Source: Candidatus Fermentibacterota bacterium
GTDB taxonomy: Bacteria; JAFGKV01
DNA length: 6,733 nt
Direction of reading: 5' to 3'
Assembly (NCBI GenBank): GCA_030620115.1
Contig: JAUXFG010000188.1
Coordinates: 1 to 6,733, forward strand
The translations under genes and the position numbers were made by a program. Each line of letters starts with the position of its first letter. Within the stretch, counting starts at the first letter, position 1. The notes under the pieces are model-generated. The model did no database searches and was not told the origin of the DNA. It saw only the letters and a list, made by a program, of their open reading frames with translations. Positions 6,030-6,733 of this stretch are shown here, piece after piece.

Positions 6030-6189
6030 AGGCCAGAGTGAACCCTGAACTCCCGTAACGCCTATACCTTGCAATGCCCAATCGAACTTGTTTGACTCAT
6101 CTACTCAAAAAACGAAGTAAAAGGAACTGGTGTCACGTTGAGCCAAAATATGACCGGTCTTATTATCACCCACCACCGGGCAAGTCAAG

Positions 6190-6733
6190 TCAATCCCATT
6201 CGACCTTCATGCCTCGGCGGGTGGGGTTTCTGATATCGTAGATCAGGATCGAATGCGCCACGAGATGGGTTGGTGGGTTCATCCTGAACCAGGCCAGTTC
6301 CTGCATACGGTTCGGGAAGTGATAGAGGCCCTGCCGATACGTGGCGCTCACGGCATAGACTCCAGGAGGCGGTCTTTTCCTCCCCATGGGCTGACACGAG
6401 AATTCGTACTTGATCCCATAATGCTCCGGCACATCGGACCCGAAGTAGAGGAGAGAAAGCTGCTCCATGCCATGCCTGTTTTGGAACTCTGCCAGCGCGG
6501 GGAGGTCCTGACCCCAATCCAAGTTGCAGTCAACAAGGTAATGATATCCCCGATCCGGCCCGCCGGTCCCAACGTTGAAGTAGGCAAGGTAGTGGGGATG
6601 AATCGTCACGCCTTCCACAATGATGGCCATTGCCAGGAGCAATGAGGAAACTCTAAGGGCTTTTCCCTGTCGCCACCATGCGGAAAGGAGCAGACCCGCG
6701 CCGAGTGCCAAAAACGGATAGATGGGGAGGATA
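6190..6733 (-). CDS. GT-39/ArnT-like membrane glycosyltransferase, C-terminal part (5' end outside window)
   Basis: About 180 residues of the C-terminal end are visible; the frame is open to the window edge. Proteins of this type use a polyprenyl-phosphate-linked sugar and transfer it to a lipid or protein on the outer side of the inner membrane. The fragment begins with LPIYPFLALGAG, typical of the last membrane helices. A second hydrophobic segment covers about fragment residues 29-44. Then comes HPHYLAYFN (45-53) and the diagnostic GY-(x)6-NLDWGQDL stretch (62-77), seen in many annotated phospholipid-carrier-dependent glycosyltransferases. The rest is a soluble extracytoplasmic tail ending at TGA 6190-6192. 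The catalytic N-terminal acidic motif lies outside the window. The gene shares the strand of nqr but is separated by about 410 bp and a terminator candidate, so functional linkage is unlikely. Donor and acceptor cannot be inferred. Confidence 0.8.
   Translation of the reverse strand, partial: ILPIYPFLALGAGLLLSAWWRQGKALRVSSLLLAMAIIVEGVTIHPHYLAYFNVGTGGPDRGYHYLVDCNLDWGQDLPALAEFQNRHGMEQLSLLYFGSDVPEHYGIKYEFSCQPMGRKRPPPGVYAVSATYRQGLYHFPNRMQELAWFRMNPPTHLVAHSILIYDIRNPTRRGMKVEWD

Larger units (their letters stand above)
5779..6189. other. Intergenic region upstream of nqrA
   Basis: This stretch holds no convincing gene. From the glycosyltransferase end it contains a weak 5-bp inverted pair (6154-6158 with 6175-6179), an AT-rich stretch around 6100-6125, the terminator candidate, the GTTCAG cluster with its inverted copies, the 15-bp tandem duplication, the promoter candidate and the nqrA ribosome site. 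No tRNA, riboswitch or sRNA was recognised. Confidence 0.6.

Noticed and set aside
5840-6058. A 72-codon plus-strand open frame upstream of nqrA
   Set aside because: It is built mostly from the GTTCAG and tandem repeats, has no visible ribosome site and no recognisable protein pattern, so it is taken as non-coding.
6154-6179. A second terminator hairpin right after the glycosyltransferase gene
   Set aside because: The stem is only 5 bp with a 16-nt loop and lacks a proper T tract.
1-6733. CRISPR array, tRNA, rRNA, insertion sequence or prophage signals
   Set aside because: I found no repeat-spacer pattern, cloverleaf, transposase or integrase on either strand.

Overview
The window holds one complete six-gene operon on the minus strand, nqrA-nqrB-nqrC-nqrD-nqrE-nqrF (5778 down to 129). 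It encodes a membrane-bound, Na+-translocating NADH:quinone oxidoreductase (Na+-NQR). Upstream, at 6190-6733 on the same strand, lies the 3' part of a polytopic GT-39/ArnT-like glycosyltransferase that runs off the window edge. The organism is a Gram-negative-type bacterium of moderate to slightly high GC. No feature fixes the phylum. The Rnf-like traits in NqrA and the short NqrB argue against the well-studied gammaproteobacterial type (Vibrio) and suggest a more divergent, possibly uncultivated lineage.

Layout from high to low coordinates: the glycosyltransferase fragment (6733-6190); a roughly 410-bp intergenic stretch (6189-5779) with a hairpin-plus-T-tract terminator candidate, a GTTCAG repeat cluster, a perfect 15-bp tandem duplication and a weak promoter candidate; nqrA (5778-4384); nqrB (4387-3287); nqrC (3294-2617); nqrD (2620-1976); nqrE (1974-1363); nqrF (1352-129); and a short non-coding tail (128-1) with C-rich, G-poor minus-strand sequence and a small CACAGAT repeat. 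The nqr genes overlap by 4-8 nt or are separated by 1-10 nt, and most have visible Shine-Dalgarno sequences, so they almost certainly form one transcript with translational coupling.

In the established scheme, NqrF oxidises NADH through FAD and a [2Fe-2S] cluster. Electrons cross the membrane by an iron centre held between NqrD and NqrE, reach covalent FMN on NqrC and then on NqrB, and finally reduce quinone while Na+ is exported. The ligands for these cofactors can be read here: four Cys in NqrF, one Cys pair in each of NqrD and NqrE, and FMN-threonine motifs in NqrB and NqrC.

The notable departure is NqrA. Its centre is NqrA-like, but it has an RnfC-like N-terminus and two complete C-terminal [4Fe-4S] motifs (CxxCxxCxxxCP twice), which textbook NqrA lacks. 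It also lacks the RnfC glycine-rich NADH/FMN motif. It therefore looks like an Rnf/Nqr intermediate or hybrid that may give the complex an extra cytoplasmic electron port.
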